Assembly: GCA_026008535.1 (NCBI GenBank)
Contig: BRKX01000007.1
Location: 8,393,001-8,457,000, forward strand
From: Perilla frutescens
Taxonomy: Eukaryota; Streptophyta; Magnoliopsida; Lamiales; Lamiaceae
Direction of reading: 5' to 3'
DNA: 64,000 bases
The notes under the pieces are model-generated. The model worked only from the letters and a program-made list of their open reading frames with translations. It ran no database searches and was not told the DNA's origin. Made by a program: the position numbers and the translations under genes. Of the stretch, positions 35,996 through 46,092 are shown piece by piece. Each line of letters opens with the position of its first letter. Positions within the stretch are counted from its first letter, which is position 1.

Positions 35996-36906
35996 GGCAA
36001 AACACATTCTTAGGTCCTTGTACTTCTATATTTTGTTTCGAAAGGTCCCTATACAAGTTTTTTGTTTTAATAGGTCCTTCTACTTACAAAATCCATTTTC
36101 TCAGTCCCTGTACATTTTAATTTTATTTCGAGAGGTCTCTCTACAATTTTTATATTTTAATAGATCCTTATACTTCTATATTTCTTATTATCATGTCCTT
36201 TAAGCCACTAAAAAAAAAGAAAAAAAAATCAATAGAGAACTGATGATTTTTTTTTTTGTTGATTAACCTAATCCAATTATAACAAACTACTAATAAAACT
36301 CTGATCAATAATTAAAAAAATTGAAAATCTAATTAAAAGATGAAAACTAAATATAATTGGTTGTCGTCCAGTTTTTGAATTTAATTCAAGGGTTTTAGTA
36401 TTTTTTTTTCCTATTATATGAAATTAAGCTTGATTAGTGATACATTAGTTAGCGAATTATTTTTCTAATTGAAAACTATTACTTTCTCTCTTGAATATAG
36501 AAATAGAAAATTAAAATTAAAGTGTTTATGAAATCTGGATCGACATAAATGGGCAAAGATACACCAATTTTTTCATAGTTTAAATATATTATTGCACAAA
36601 TAAATATATAAATAAATAATATAAAAAATATTTAATAACTTAAGTGTTAATTATTTAAATAATGGAAAAGTGTAGACTACATTACTTTTATTAAATAATT
36701 AAGGACTTGATGATATCAAATATACAAAGTAAAAGGACTTACTAAAATGAAAAATTGTACAAGGATCTATAGAAACAAAATATCAAAATACAAGGACCTA
36801 AAAGAGTGTATTGACAAAGTAGAAGGACCTAGTAAAACATAAAAATTATACAAGGACCTACTGAAACAAAACACATAAGTATAAGGACCTAATAATGTGT
36901 TTTGCC
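35996..36906. mobile_element. Non-autonomous Mutator-like element, 911 bp
   Basis: Terminal inverted repeats begin GGCAAAACACATTCTTAGG on the left and mirror it on the right, extending over 200 bp. Both arms carry periodic copies of aggtccttgtacttct-like units. Perfect 9-bp duplications, tttttagat, lie at 35987-35995 and 36907-36915. No transposase is encoded. Confidence 0.9.
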
Positions 36907-36915
36907 TTTTTAGAT

Positions 36916-37132
36916 TTATTGGTTATTTTATGGTAAACATGTTATATAAGATAATAACGTGTTCCCTTTCATTTTGAAAAGTTGATTCTACTATAACAAC
37001 ACTCCACTATGTATCTTAGACTTTGATAATTGATCAATCTTGTTATAAGGAAATTTATCTTCATATATGATTGTCGTTTGTTAAACATTATTAAGTAAAG
37101 CATGCATATATTGTGGGATAAAAATATAATTG

Positions 37133-37180
<48 letters not shown>

Positions 37181-39478
37181 TTGTTGCTTTTCAGGAAAAA
37201 AAACATTGCTTATAAAGAAATCTTTCAAAACTTGTTAATAAAAAAATAGTGGTTGTGTGGAGCAAAATAAAATACTCCCACATGCATATCCTATGAATGC
37301 AACACTAATTAAACATAAAAATAAAGGATGGATCTTTTGTATATGAGAAGAACACAATACTTTATATCAGATAGAAAAAGTACTACGTATAACACCATAA
37401 AATATAATTAAAAAGGGGCATAACATATTTGTAATTATTACTACATTTTTTAATTAAAAAGAATATCACCTCTAGTACTAAAACGTATCGCCTTAAACAA
37501 TAAAAAATACTGTAAATTCCCGTAAATTCCCATCAGACGGTTCAATCGTATTTAACAAAGTCTTGCATGCGAAAAAATAAAATGGATAGTTTATGCCCAT
37601 GCATGGCACCTTCTTTGAAATTTGTTCAAATTAATTGCTCAATGAATCACGAATCCGATGAAAAAAATACAAAAGTAATCTTTAACCAATAACAGCCAAT
37701 ATATAGAAGGTAAAATATCCAACCAAAATAAAACAAACATACACACAAAATGGCGAAAAAATGGACAATAATTTCATTTAATGTCAAAATTTCAAAAATG
37801 ATCACCAGAATCCCCCAAAAAACGGTGACATTTTTTTTGGTTTTATATGAAATTATTTGGCGTTATCGTAAAATTCCTTAATTTCCTCATAATCCCAATG
37901 TTTTTTGTTGCATGAAAACTCTCACTGTCTGCAGCCTGCAAAAGGGATTCACTTTTTCCCCTCTGTTTCTGGTAATCATCTTCTCTCATTTCTCTTCACA
38001 CATTCAGCCATGCATGCAATATTGCTAAGACATTTCACCAAACACGTCCAAGACTATCTCTCTCTCTCTCACATCTCTCTCTCTCTCTCTATCTAAGAAG
38101 CAAGAGTTTTGCCATTTTTAACATAGATTCACTGCCGTATAAAATGGGTTTGACCCGTAAATTATATTCTGACCATCAGATTCTTGCCTAATTCATGATC
38201 TGACCATTTCCATTTCCAGCTTAAACATTTGCCTGAAAATCTGATGCTGCAAAAAGATAACATCAAAAATAGTTACTAAAAAGAATCAGCAAAAAGTGCT
38301 GCTTCAGACAGAATGTGCGGCCCTTTCTATGTTTTTTTATCTGTGTGAGAGAAAGCTGCTTCAGACTATATATATCCATTTATTTTTTTTTATTTTTTTT
38401 TATGATTAATTTATGTAAGTTTAGATTATGACAAAATTTTCATGATCTTTTGGATAGTGTTACAAGTCAAAGAAATGTACGGACAAATACACTCAGCTTC
38501 CTCAAATCATCTAACAAAAGAAGGGATAATTGCTCATGCATAACTATAACTGTGATCTCGAGTTTAATTTATCATTTCATTTTGTTGGAAATTTTAGTTC
38601 AAAGTTTGAAATGTGTATTATTGTTGGGACATGGTGTATAGTCTGTCGTATATTAAATTCGTTGATGAAGTTCTATTTGTTGAGATTGAAATCAAATTTT
38701 ATATTTGGAAATTACGGTTCGAGTCATTAATTTGATGTATTTATTTTCTCAAAATCGATTTGAGATGAATGGGAAATTAATGCATGGATTTGAAGTAGTA
38801 TATGAAGTGATGCTTATGAGTGAAAGGGTATGACAGTTTTCAAATGGGTGCAATCATAACCTTTGGATTATTTATTTGGTGAAAAAACACATCTAATGGT
38901 CTACTCCTAGATAAAATGGTGTCACATTTCATCAATGGTCACCGTAACCTTTCTATTATATAAAGGCCCTATGTGTTCATATTTCAAAATCATCTCATTT
39001 ACAATTTAATACATATATTCTAATATTGTAGTTTTTTTCTTCTTGTCTTACTCGGTCCTAAGTATATATCGAAGAAATCATCTAAATCTCGACTTGTGAT
39101 ACATACAACAACGCGAGTTCAATGTAGTTGTTGTATCTTGGGGGCGTTTGTGGTAGACTGTGTGTACAATTGCGGGGTAATTTTCATCTTACACGGAAAG
39201 AGTCTAACTCTTGCCTGGACTATCGTTATTTTATCATTTCCGATTATATTGTAACAACACATTTTATGCATTAAAAAAATGATATCATAAGAACATTTCC
39301 AATTTGAAGAAATATTGTATTTGATGTTTTAAATGATGCGAAGAAGAACCGACCTTCAAAAAATTTATATATAGATTAGTGGAATTTTGAAATTTCTTAC
39401 AAGTGGAGGGGAGTATGAAAGTTAGTAGAAGAGCAAGGGCTTCGATTGAAGACAACGAGAAACTAATTTCAAATTTAA
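36916..39478. other. Intergenic AT-rich DNA
   Basis: No gene found. A (AT)n tract spans 37136-37178. A CT-rich stretch with ctctctct runs at about 38050-38095, after atgcatgcaat words, and could be a 5' UTR relic, but no coding frame follows. Confidence 0.5.
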
Positions 39479-39800
39479 ATGAAATCATCTCCTACACTTT
39501 GTCCAGCACTTGATGCTACACAATTACATTTATTAATTATTTTTTTATTTTTTTATTTATTGTGCTTTAGTTTAATTTTACACTTATTAATTAGAATTCA
39601 TCATACGCAATTAGGGTATATAATTATTTTTTTACGAAATAATCAATTATTAATTAGAAAATAAAATTTAATATTAGAATAATAATTATATGCCCTAATT
39701 GAGTAATAAGTGTAAAATTAAAATAAAGTATAATAAATTAAAATTAAATTAAAAAATATAATTTAATTATGTAGCACTTAAATGTAGTAGATGATTTCAT
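39479..39800. mobile_element. MITE copy 1 (gatgaaatcatct family)
   Basis: The ends are inverted repeats: ATGAAATCATCTCCTACA on the left and TGTAGTAGATGATTTCAT on the right (one mismatch). The interior is over 80% A+T, with ttaggg-type words followed by tatataatt. It is related over its length to the element at 51211-51582. Confidence 0.75.
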
Positions 39801-40002
39801 CCGTTTTAAATTGAGTCGAGTCAGAGCTGAAGAAAGGAAAATACACGAAAATAGAATGTTTTCAAAATTGCTAATTGCAATTTGCAACGGAAGAGAAGAC
39901 ATGTCTCTGAATTATATCTGTTTGACATGGATAAGATCAGAGTAGATTTTCCCATTCAAAGTCAACGGTATTTTGGTCGACTCGATGTATAAAGAGTTGG
40001 TA

Positions 40003-40537
40003 TTCCATGCGGCACTACTGTAAATAGTGCTATTTCAGACGGCGCGTGGTGCCATGCGCAGCGCGTGGGGCCCAGACGTCCGTCTATTTTTTTTTTTTGG
40101 TAGTTTTTTTTAATTTTTTTTTTCATTTTTTTAATCTAATTTCACCCCAAAAAAATCCTAAAAAATACAAATAAACTCCTAAAAACACCCCAAAAAAATC
40201 CTAAAAAAACAAAATAAACCCCTGAAAACACCCGCCAAAAAACTCTAAAAAAATAAAATAAACCCCTAAAAAAACCCCCCCCCAAAAAACCCTAAAAAAC
40301 ACAAAATAAACCCCTAAAAACATCCCCCAAAAATCCTAAAAAACACAAAATAAACCCCTAAAAAAACGCCTCAAAAAACTCTAAAAAAGACCAAAAATAC
40401 CCTAAAAAAACTTGGTCAAAGGGCGGGTTTGACTGCGTTGACCGGGTCAAAGGGCGGGTTTGACCGTGTTGACCGGGTCAAAGCGCGGGTTGACCCGACC
40501 CGTCTTAAATAACACTATTTACAACAGGTGCATGGAA
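40003..40537. mobile_element. Fold-back element with telomere-like internal repeats
   Basis: Arms of about 38 bp pair as inverted repeats: TTCCATGCGGCACTACTG on the left and its counterpart acaacaggtgcatggaa on the right, both containing the word for gtaaatagtg. Inside are about six degenerate units of a 40-45 bp repeat (aataaacccctaaaaacac, 40138-40410) and two to three units of a roughly 33-bp gggcgggtttgaccg repeat (40420-40500). No ORF and no clear target duplication. Confidence 0.65.
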
Positions 40538-41978
40538 GTGTTTGCCATGTATAAAATTACCCGCTTCTTAAAAAAAAACAAAAAAAACAATAACAAAAAC
40601 AAAAACTCTTACCTAATCTTAAGAAAAACATTAATATACGTGTTATACTTAGTTTGACCTAATTTAGTGTATTTATCCCCAAAAAAAAAAACCTTAAATG
40701 TACCCAATTTTTAAATTTAACTTTAAAAAAAACTATTTGAAAGCAATTTGATTGGTGAATTGATGGATTCTTAATTTCTTATACGTGTTGTATTGTACTT
40801 AGTTTGACTTAATTTCCAAAAAGAAAAAAGAGTACTCAATTTTTGTATTTATAGCACTTTGAAATTTATATTCACATTTTTTATGTTTGAAATTAAACTT
40901 TGAAATTTATATTCACATTTTTTATGTTTGAAATTAATCAAAGACGCTTCTCACGATGAATTTATCATATTCATTATGCTGAAAATTATATTTCGACGAA
41001 AATCTCAATCATAATCGGGAATCACAATCACGAGTTCCTATTGAAATCTCGATCGGGAATTTCGATCAAGTTTCTGACACGATCTAAAAAAGTTACTACA
41101 CATGTCAAAAAATGCTAAAAAATGATCAAAATCATATGGATTATTGAGAGTATCACTGGAAAGTAAGTATTTTTATTTATTAATTTGTTTCATATTATTG
41201 AATTATTATTTGGTACAATTTTTGTAGTTCTTATTTTTGTAAAATTCTCTTTAGCTACGGTGTTTCTAATATTAAAAAAATATTGTTATTTAAAACGTTA
41301 ATGTCATATTATTTATTTTTGAGCAGCACTTACGTGCAAAAGGTCCTATGTGCTGCAATATCAGACAGGTGTAAGGCCCGTGTGCGGGCCACGCGGCCCG
41401 TGTAAGCCATGCGTCTTGTCATTTTTATTTTATTTTTCTAGATAACTTTTACCAAAATATTTTCAATTTTCTTTTTGATTTTCTATTTTTTTATGTTCTT
41501 CCTCAAAAATTATATACCTTAACATAAAGTTAATAAAGCGTAAAATTATAATGAATTGATTTAATATGTTTTAAAAATAAATATATAAATATACCTTAAG
41601 ATGGAAATTAGTAAACCCTAAAGTTAAAATAATTAATTAATTTTTTTGAAATCTGGTGACTCGCCCTATGCATTTGTCCGATGCTAACGCGTGGACCCAT
41701 GCGTTGCGCCAGACAGTTAATTTAATTTTTTTTTAAACAAATATAAACGGTAATATATACCCTAAAATGAAACTAGTGAACCCTAAAATAAATGTAAATT
41801 AATTTATTTATTTTTAATACGGCGACTCGCGCAATGCACTGACCACCCAACGCTGACGCATGAACTCGTGCATTGCGCTCGACAACTACTTTTTTAAACT
41901 TAAATATAATTCCTAATTGAGATTAACAAATATTTAAATGTAAACCCTAAAAAAAATAAAATAAACACCCCCTCCCCC

Positions 41979-41980
<2 letters not shown>
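40538..41980. other. Intergenic DNA with degenerate repeats
   Basis: No gene. Two related blocks containing tgactcgccctatgca and gcgactcgcgcaatgca lie at about 41655-41715 and 41815-41885, and a further related block at 41340-41420. A duplicated 38-bp AT-rich word group (ttgaaatttatattcacatt) lies at 40858-40940. Confidence 0.5.

Positions 41981-42014
<34 letters not shown>
41981..42014. repeat. (AT)n tract at one end of the pararetrovirus-like element
   Basis: Uninterrupted at/ta dinucleotides. A second (TA)n tract lies at 48758-48779 at the other end. Confidence 0.95.
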
Positions 42015-42015
<1 letters not shown>

Positions 42016-43036
42016 GAGAACAGCCCGAGGATCCCAGGGGGACTGGAGGACACCGGAAGAGGACAAGACAATGGGAGAAATGGGGAAGGAGAAGGTGACA
42101 GCAGGAAAGTATCAAGAACAGAAGTGAGTGAAACAAATAAAAATACAAAGAAATTAAATAAATAAGAACATGAAATAAAACTTACAGAAAAGAAATAAAA
42201 GAAATAAAAGAGTTAGTTGATCGAGACCACAGAGTGGATCCACAGATCATGAAAGTTAGTTACAGAAATTTAAATAACAGAAACGAAAAGTACAGAAATG
42301 AAAAGAGTCAGCTGATTGTGTGACCTCAAAGAGAGTCCACGAATCATAAGTTAGTTTATTGGAATGTAAAGAACGAGATTGTGAGACCTCAAATGGAGTC
42401 CACAAATCATAAATTAAATTACTGGAAAATAAAGAACATGAATTAAATAACAAGATTGTGAGACCTCAATTAGAGTCCACAAATCATAAATAAATTACAA
42501 GAATTTAAATATGATTGTTGTAGGCGGCAGAGCACGCCATATGCATATGATGATGATGAATGATTTAGGCGGCAGAGCCGACCGAATGCAGTTTGATGAT
42601 GATGATGATAATAAATTCAAATGAAATAATATTTACATATATTTCATAAGAAAGTTTTGAAAATAATACCTTAATATACAAATCTTCAAATCGTAAGATT
42701 CGAAGTGATGATGATGATACAAGCTTGATCTACAAGCTCATATGGGTTTGAGGGGTTTGAAGGGTTTGAACCAAGGTGAGAGGATGTCTATGTGGGCTTT
42801 TTGCAATCTTTCTACGAAGATCTACCTCACTACATACGCTCAACACTCAAGGTATGTGAAGGCCGAAGCCTTTGAAGAACTAAGAACTTCAATGTGAATG
42901 TGTGTGTTCTTACAAGTGTTTGGAGAGAAATGAAGAGAGGTTTGAGAGGTGAAGTGTTTCTAAGAGATTGTGTGTGATATTCTATGTTCTAAGATGTGTG
43001 TGATTCTATGTTCTAAGATGTGTGTGATGGATGTCC
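42015..43036 (-). repeat. Repeat-rich leader of the pararetrovirus-like element
   Basis: Downstream of the TATA box, the minus strand carries a leader of about 1 kb. Four imperfect units of 65-80 bp with atttgtggactc and gaggtctcacaatc lie at about 42216-42490. A second motif, ggcggcagagc (plus strand), occurs near 42523 and 42569. Several short ORFs but no long one are present. Long structured leaders with short ORFs are typical of caulimovirid pregenomic RNA. A different, untested idea is that the repeats bind host proteins. Confidence 0.65.
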
Positions 43037-43045
43037 CCTTTTATA
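43037..43045 (-). promoter_or_regulatory. TATA box of the presumed pregenomic RNA promoter
   Basis: The minus strand reads TATAAAAGG, preceded by gccctccagacgtc-like promoter sequence and followed by an AC-rich leader (catcacacacatc). It sits about 280 bp past the last ORF, where caulimovirids place their 35S-type promoter. The sequence catcttagaacatagaat is repeated just downstream. Confidence 0.65.
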
Positions 43046-43321
43046 GACGTCTGGAGGGTCTTGTTTGCAATTTCTGAACTTTCAGGGACATCCTTTTAAT
43101 TCTTGAAAGTTGGTGAGTGGTGTCATGTCTGCTTTCTTTCCTTTTGTCTTGGAGTGGGCTTCCTTGATTCCCGGGTACCTGCTTTTATCTTTTTCTTTTT
43201 TCTCTTTTTTTTTTTTTTTTACAGATATGTACAAGATTACATATTACAGATCACTAGCAAACTATCCTTGCTAGGAAACTAAACCGAGTAAAAATATGTA
43301 CAAACAATATTAATTATTACA

Positions 43322-45772
43322 TCACGGCTCCATCATATTTTCAAGATTATGAAGTTCAACTTCATCCAGTTGATCATACCAAGACGAGCCATCATCTTCT
43401 CCAATGACATCCATGTGCATAAGACTTTCATATTCCATTTCTGTCCATTCGCTCATGTAGAGATTAAACTCTGGGTTTTGAATTTGTTGGAAAAGTTCTC
43501 CATACTCATATTCTGGATGATTTTTTATGAATATTGAGAAATTATTTTCATTCTTGTAGAAATACCAGTCTTCAGAGAGATTGTTTGCCTGCCATTTGGT
43601 GTTAGCAATAGTCCAGGCTCTGGTTATTGACAAATATGTGGATGGATCTTTTGGCACTATTTTGTTTATCATGTTTTTTCTTTCTTCCTCATTGAGTACT
43701 GCTATCATGAAGTCAGTGCTTTCTGTGTTGCATTGTACTAAATGTATGGAGTGTTGATACTCTTGATATAGGCTTTCTTCATGTTTAATCCATTCTGGAG
43801 AAATGGATTTGATATTTATTCGGACTGAGCTTTTATCTTCAAGGAGATAAAGACAAACCTTTTTGAGTGGTTTTGGCATTAATGCTAAATCTGCTCCATC
43901 TTGAATGTCGAACTCAGCAAGTAATCCCCATTCTAAATTAATGCGGTCTTCTTCTGTGAATTGTTTGAGGATTGTTTTTCTGACAAGTTTGATATGGGCT
44001 TCATGATCTCCTGGGATAACAAAGTAAGGTCCAGGTTTTTCAAGATAATGAAGTATTCTTCTTTTGAGTTCTCTTATCTGTTTGGGTTCCAAATAGAGTT
44101 TCTCGAACAAGTGTCTGGGAAGAATTTCTCTAGCTTCTTCGATGATTTCTTGTTGATATTTTTTGACAAAAGGTGCAGTTTTTAAAAGTGATTTTTGAAT
44201 GTCTTTTGTACCCTTTTCCTTCATCTCTTGAAGTTGAACTTCAAGTTCTTTGATTTTTTCATTTGCTTTCGAAAACTCTTTCGAAATGAATTGAAGATTT
44301 TTCACAAGATGTCCTTTATTTTGAAAGTTGAAAGCTTGCAAGGAATCATCGAGTATCATTTTTTGATTGGTAAAATTTTTCTCTTTTGTTTGAAAATTAT
44401 TTTTGTCTTGAGAATATTCTAAAGGAGATATATCCTCATTGTTTGAAATTTGTCTTCCTCTTTCTACGGGAGGATTAGACCGTAAATTCCTATTAACAGA
44501 ATCAGTAAAGGAGGTCATTTGAGGGAGTAATTTTGAGGGAGATTTTTGAGAGAATGTTTTTCTAGGGAAAGGGATTTTCCCTTTTCTTTTGCTCTCCTTT
44601 TGATATCTTGTTTTTTCTTCGATCCTGTTCACACAAATGTTAGAATGTTCTTTTGAATTATATTGATAGATTATTTTGTCAGGAGAACACGATTTTTGAG
44701 AAAGACTATTAATAGAACATGCTTTCACAAGATTTAAATCCTCTATTCGAGGTTTTTGGAGAAAATCAAATTTAAGAGTTTTTTGTTTGATTTTTGAAGA
44801 AATACCAATTTCATCCACAGTGTAGGGTGTAATGAGATTTATGAAAGGAGTTCCAAGAATGACAGTATGATGAATATTCTCAACCAGAACAAGTGCAGTT
44901 TTTAAGGAAATCCCATTGTTAATAACTAAAATATCAGTTTTAGAATTAACTCTGAGTTTGGTATTATTTGCAGCGGTTAACCTTTCATGAGTATCTTTTT
45001 GATATTTTTTGGGAACAATACCTGTCGTTATACAGTTTAGATCCGCACCTGTATCAAACAAAGCTGCAACATCAATTTTGTGATCTTTAGAGAACTGAAC
45101 TGTGATTTTGATAATGTATTTCCTTGAAGTTATTTCTCGTAAGATGAAAAGGAATTTATTTGAATGAATATTTTGAATGTTTTGGATTTCTTCACTTTCA
45201 CTATCTTCCTCTTCCCCTTCTGAATGTTTCGAAAGATTTTGAACAATTTCATTAAGTATATTGGAGTTTTGAATTTCTTTTTGTTGTAATTCTTTTAATT
45301 CAACTTTGACCTGTTTGATTTCTTTTTGGAGATCTTCAAAAGTTAGAGCTCTGTTTTGAATTTTCTTTTGTTTTCCAAGAATGCTAGTTAAATCATAAGT
45401 GTTTTTAGTGGGTTTTGGCAAAAGAGTGTCTTCTTTTGAATTGGCTGATTTGAGAATTTTATCCATATATTGTGTTTTAATTTCAGCATCAGTGACATAC
45501 CTTAAGACATCCAGAAGATCCTTTTGATCTTTATTCAGAACATTTAATTGGCTTTCAGAACAAAAAGGATTTTCAAAATCATCAGAAGAAATAATATCAT
45601 CATTTGGCAAAGACATCTCATTTTCTTTTTTGGGAGAATTTTGGGAATCATTTTCAGAAGAATCATTTAATAAGGCAAAAATTTGGCCCATGGTTTCTTG
45701 ATCAATGGAAGATAATGCTTGGATCTTACCTTTGAATTTGCAGTATGGCCTTTTTGGTGACATCTGTAACAC
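43322..45772 (-). CDS. Retropepsin plus large region of unknown function (pararetrovirus-like)
   Basis: The open frame is 816 codons, but its first codon is GTG and it overlaps the upstream frame, so it is probably entered by frameshift, splicing or after a lost base rather than by its own start. Residues counted from 45772: acidic linker 30-110, coiled coil about 145-175, aspartic protease with DTGAD 240-244 and VILGTPFI later, Ser/Lys-rich linker about 380-450, second coiled coil (NEKIKELEVQLQEMKEKG), then a region with EILPRHLFEKLYLEP, YFVIPGDHEAHIKLV, LALMPKPLKKVCLYLL and an acidic, Trp/Tyr-containing end. No RT motif (YxDD or FxDD) is found. The protease would process the capsid polyprotein. 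The last 350 residues match no domain I know. The frame has no internal stops. Confidence 0.72.
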   Translation of the reverse strand: MLQMSPKRPYCKFKGKIQALSSIDQETMGQIFALLNDSSENDSQNSPKKENEMSLPNDDIISSDDFENPFCSESQLNVLNKDQKDLLDVLRYVTDAEIKTQYMDKILKSANSKEDTLLPKPTKNTYDLTSILGKQKKIQNRALTFEDLQKEIKQVKVELKELQQKEIQNSNILNEIVQNLSKHSEGEEEDSESEEIQNIQNIHSNKFLFILREITSRKYIIKITVQFSKDHKIDVAALFDTGADLNCITTGIVPKKYQKDTHERLTAANNTKLRVNSKTDILVINNGISLKTALVLVENIHHTVILGTPFINLITPYTVDEIGISSKIKQKTLKFDFLQKPRIEDLNLVKACSINSLSQKSCSPDKIIYQYNSKEHSNICVNRIEEKTRYQKESKRKGKIPFPRKTFSQKSPSKLLPQMTSFTDSVNRNLRSNPPVERGRQISNNEDISPLEYSQDKNNFQTKEKNFTNQKMILDDSLQAFNFQNKGHLVKNLQFISKEFSKANEKIKELEVQLQEMKEKGTKDIQKSLLKTAPFVKKYQQEIIEEAREILPRHLFEKLYLEPKQIRELKRRILHYLEKPGPYFVIPGDHEAHIKLVRKTILKQFTEEDRINLEWGLLAEFDIQDGADLALMPKPLKKVCLYLLEDKSSVRINIKSISPEWIKHEESLYQEYQHSIHLVQCNTESTDFMIAVLNEEERKNMINKIVPKDPSTYLSITRAWTIANTKWQANNLSEDWYFYKNENNFSIFIKNHPEYEYGELFQQIQNPEFNLYMSEWTEMEYESLMHMDVIGEDDGSSWYDQLDEVELHNLENMMEP

Positions 45773-46092
45773 TCGATATCTTTAAGGGGTTTCCTGTAAA
45801 GAGGTTTTCTTCTTTCTGGTTTTTTGTAATACTCTTCATTTGATTTTGAGGGTTTTTTGGAGGGGTTCCTATGAGGCCTTTTTTCATTGGGACTTTTGCA
45901 ACTTCCAGGACAATCGGATAATTTTTTCAAGTTCATGTCGAACTGTTGACAAAAATCTCCTAACTCTGTTTTTGTTTGTTTGAGCTCTTTTTTGAGATGT
46001 TTTTGAAGTTTTAAATCTTGACAAATTTTCATTCCTTCCTGTTGTGTTAGACTAAACAATTGTCCATAAGTATAATCATCATAAGAAATGAT
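45667..46092 (-). pseudogene. Capsid C-terminal segment with damaged zinc knuckle
   Basis: This segment lies in the same frame as the upstream MP-CP ORF, just after its TAA, and reads SYDDYTYGQLFSLTQQEG, then a Lys-rich stretch (PHRNPSKKPSKSNEEYYKK) and CYRCHQKGH. The fourth ligand of the CCHC knuckle is missing in this frame, and the next frame (protease) takes over here with a 106-nt overlap. Lys-rich sequence followed by a knuckle is the usual end of caulimovirid capsid proteins. Two breaks, a stop before it and a frame change at the knuckle, separate it from its neighbours. Both sit next to GT dinucleotides in donor-like context (CAGGTAAAT and AAAGGTAAGA), so splicing cannot be excluded. 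Confidence 0.65.

Noticed and set aside
38030..38100. MicroRNA precursor or active promoter at the CT-rich stretch
   Set aside because: No known plant miRNA sequence and no convincing hairpin; CT runs are common in intergenic DNA.
40120..40410. Interstitial telomere array
   Set aside because: The units are 40-45 bp with irregular A-runs around ccccta; there is no uninterrupted tttaggg/ccctaaa heptamer array.
42216..42490. CRISPR-like array in the leader repeats
   Set aside because: The repeats are imperfect, of uneven spacing, in plant DNA, and lack identical direct repeats with unique spacers.
43322..45772. Ty3/gypsy pol for the protease ORF
   Set aside because: No RT, RNase H or integrase motifs follow the protease, no LTRs flank it, and the adjacent frame holds a 30K movement protein.
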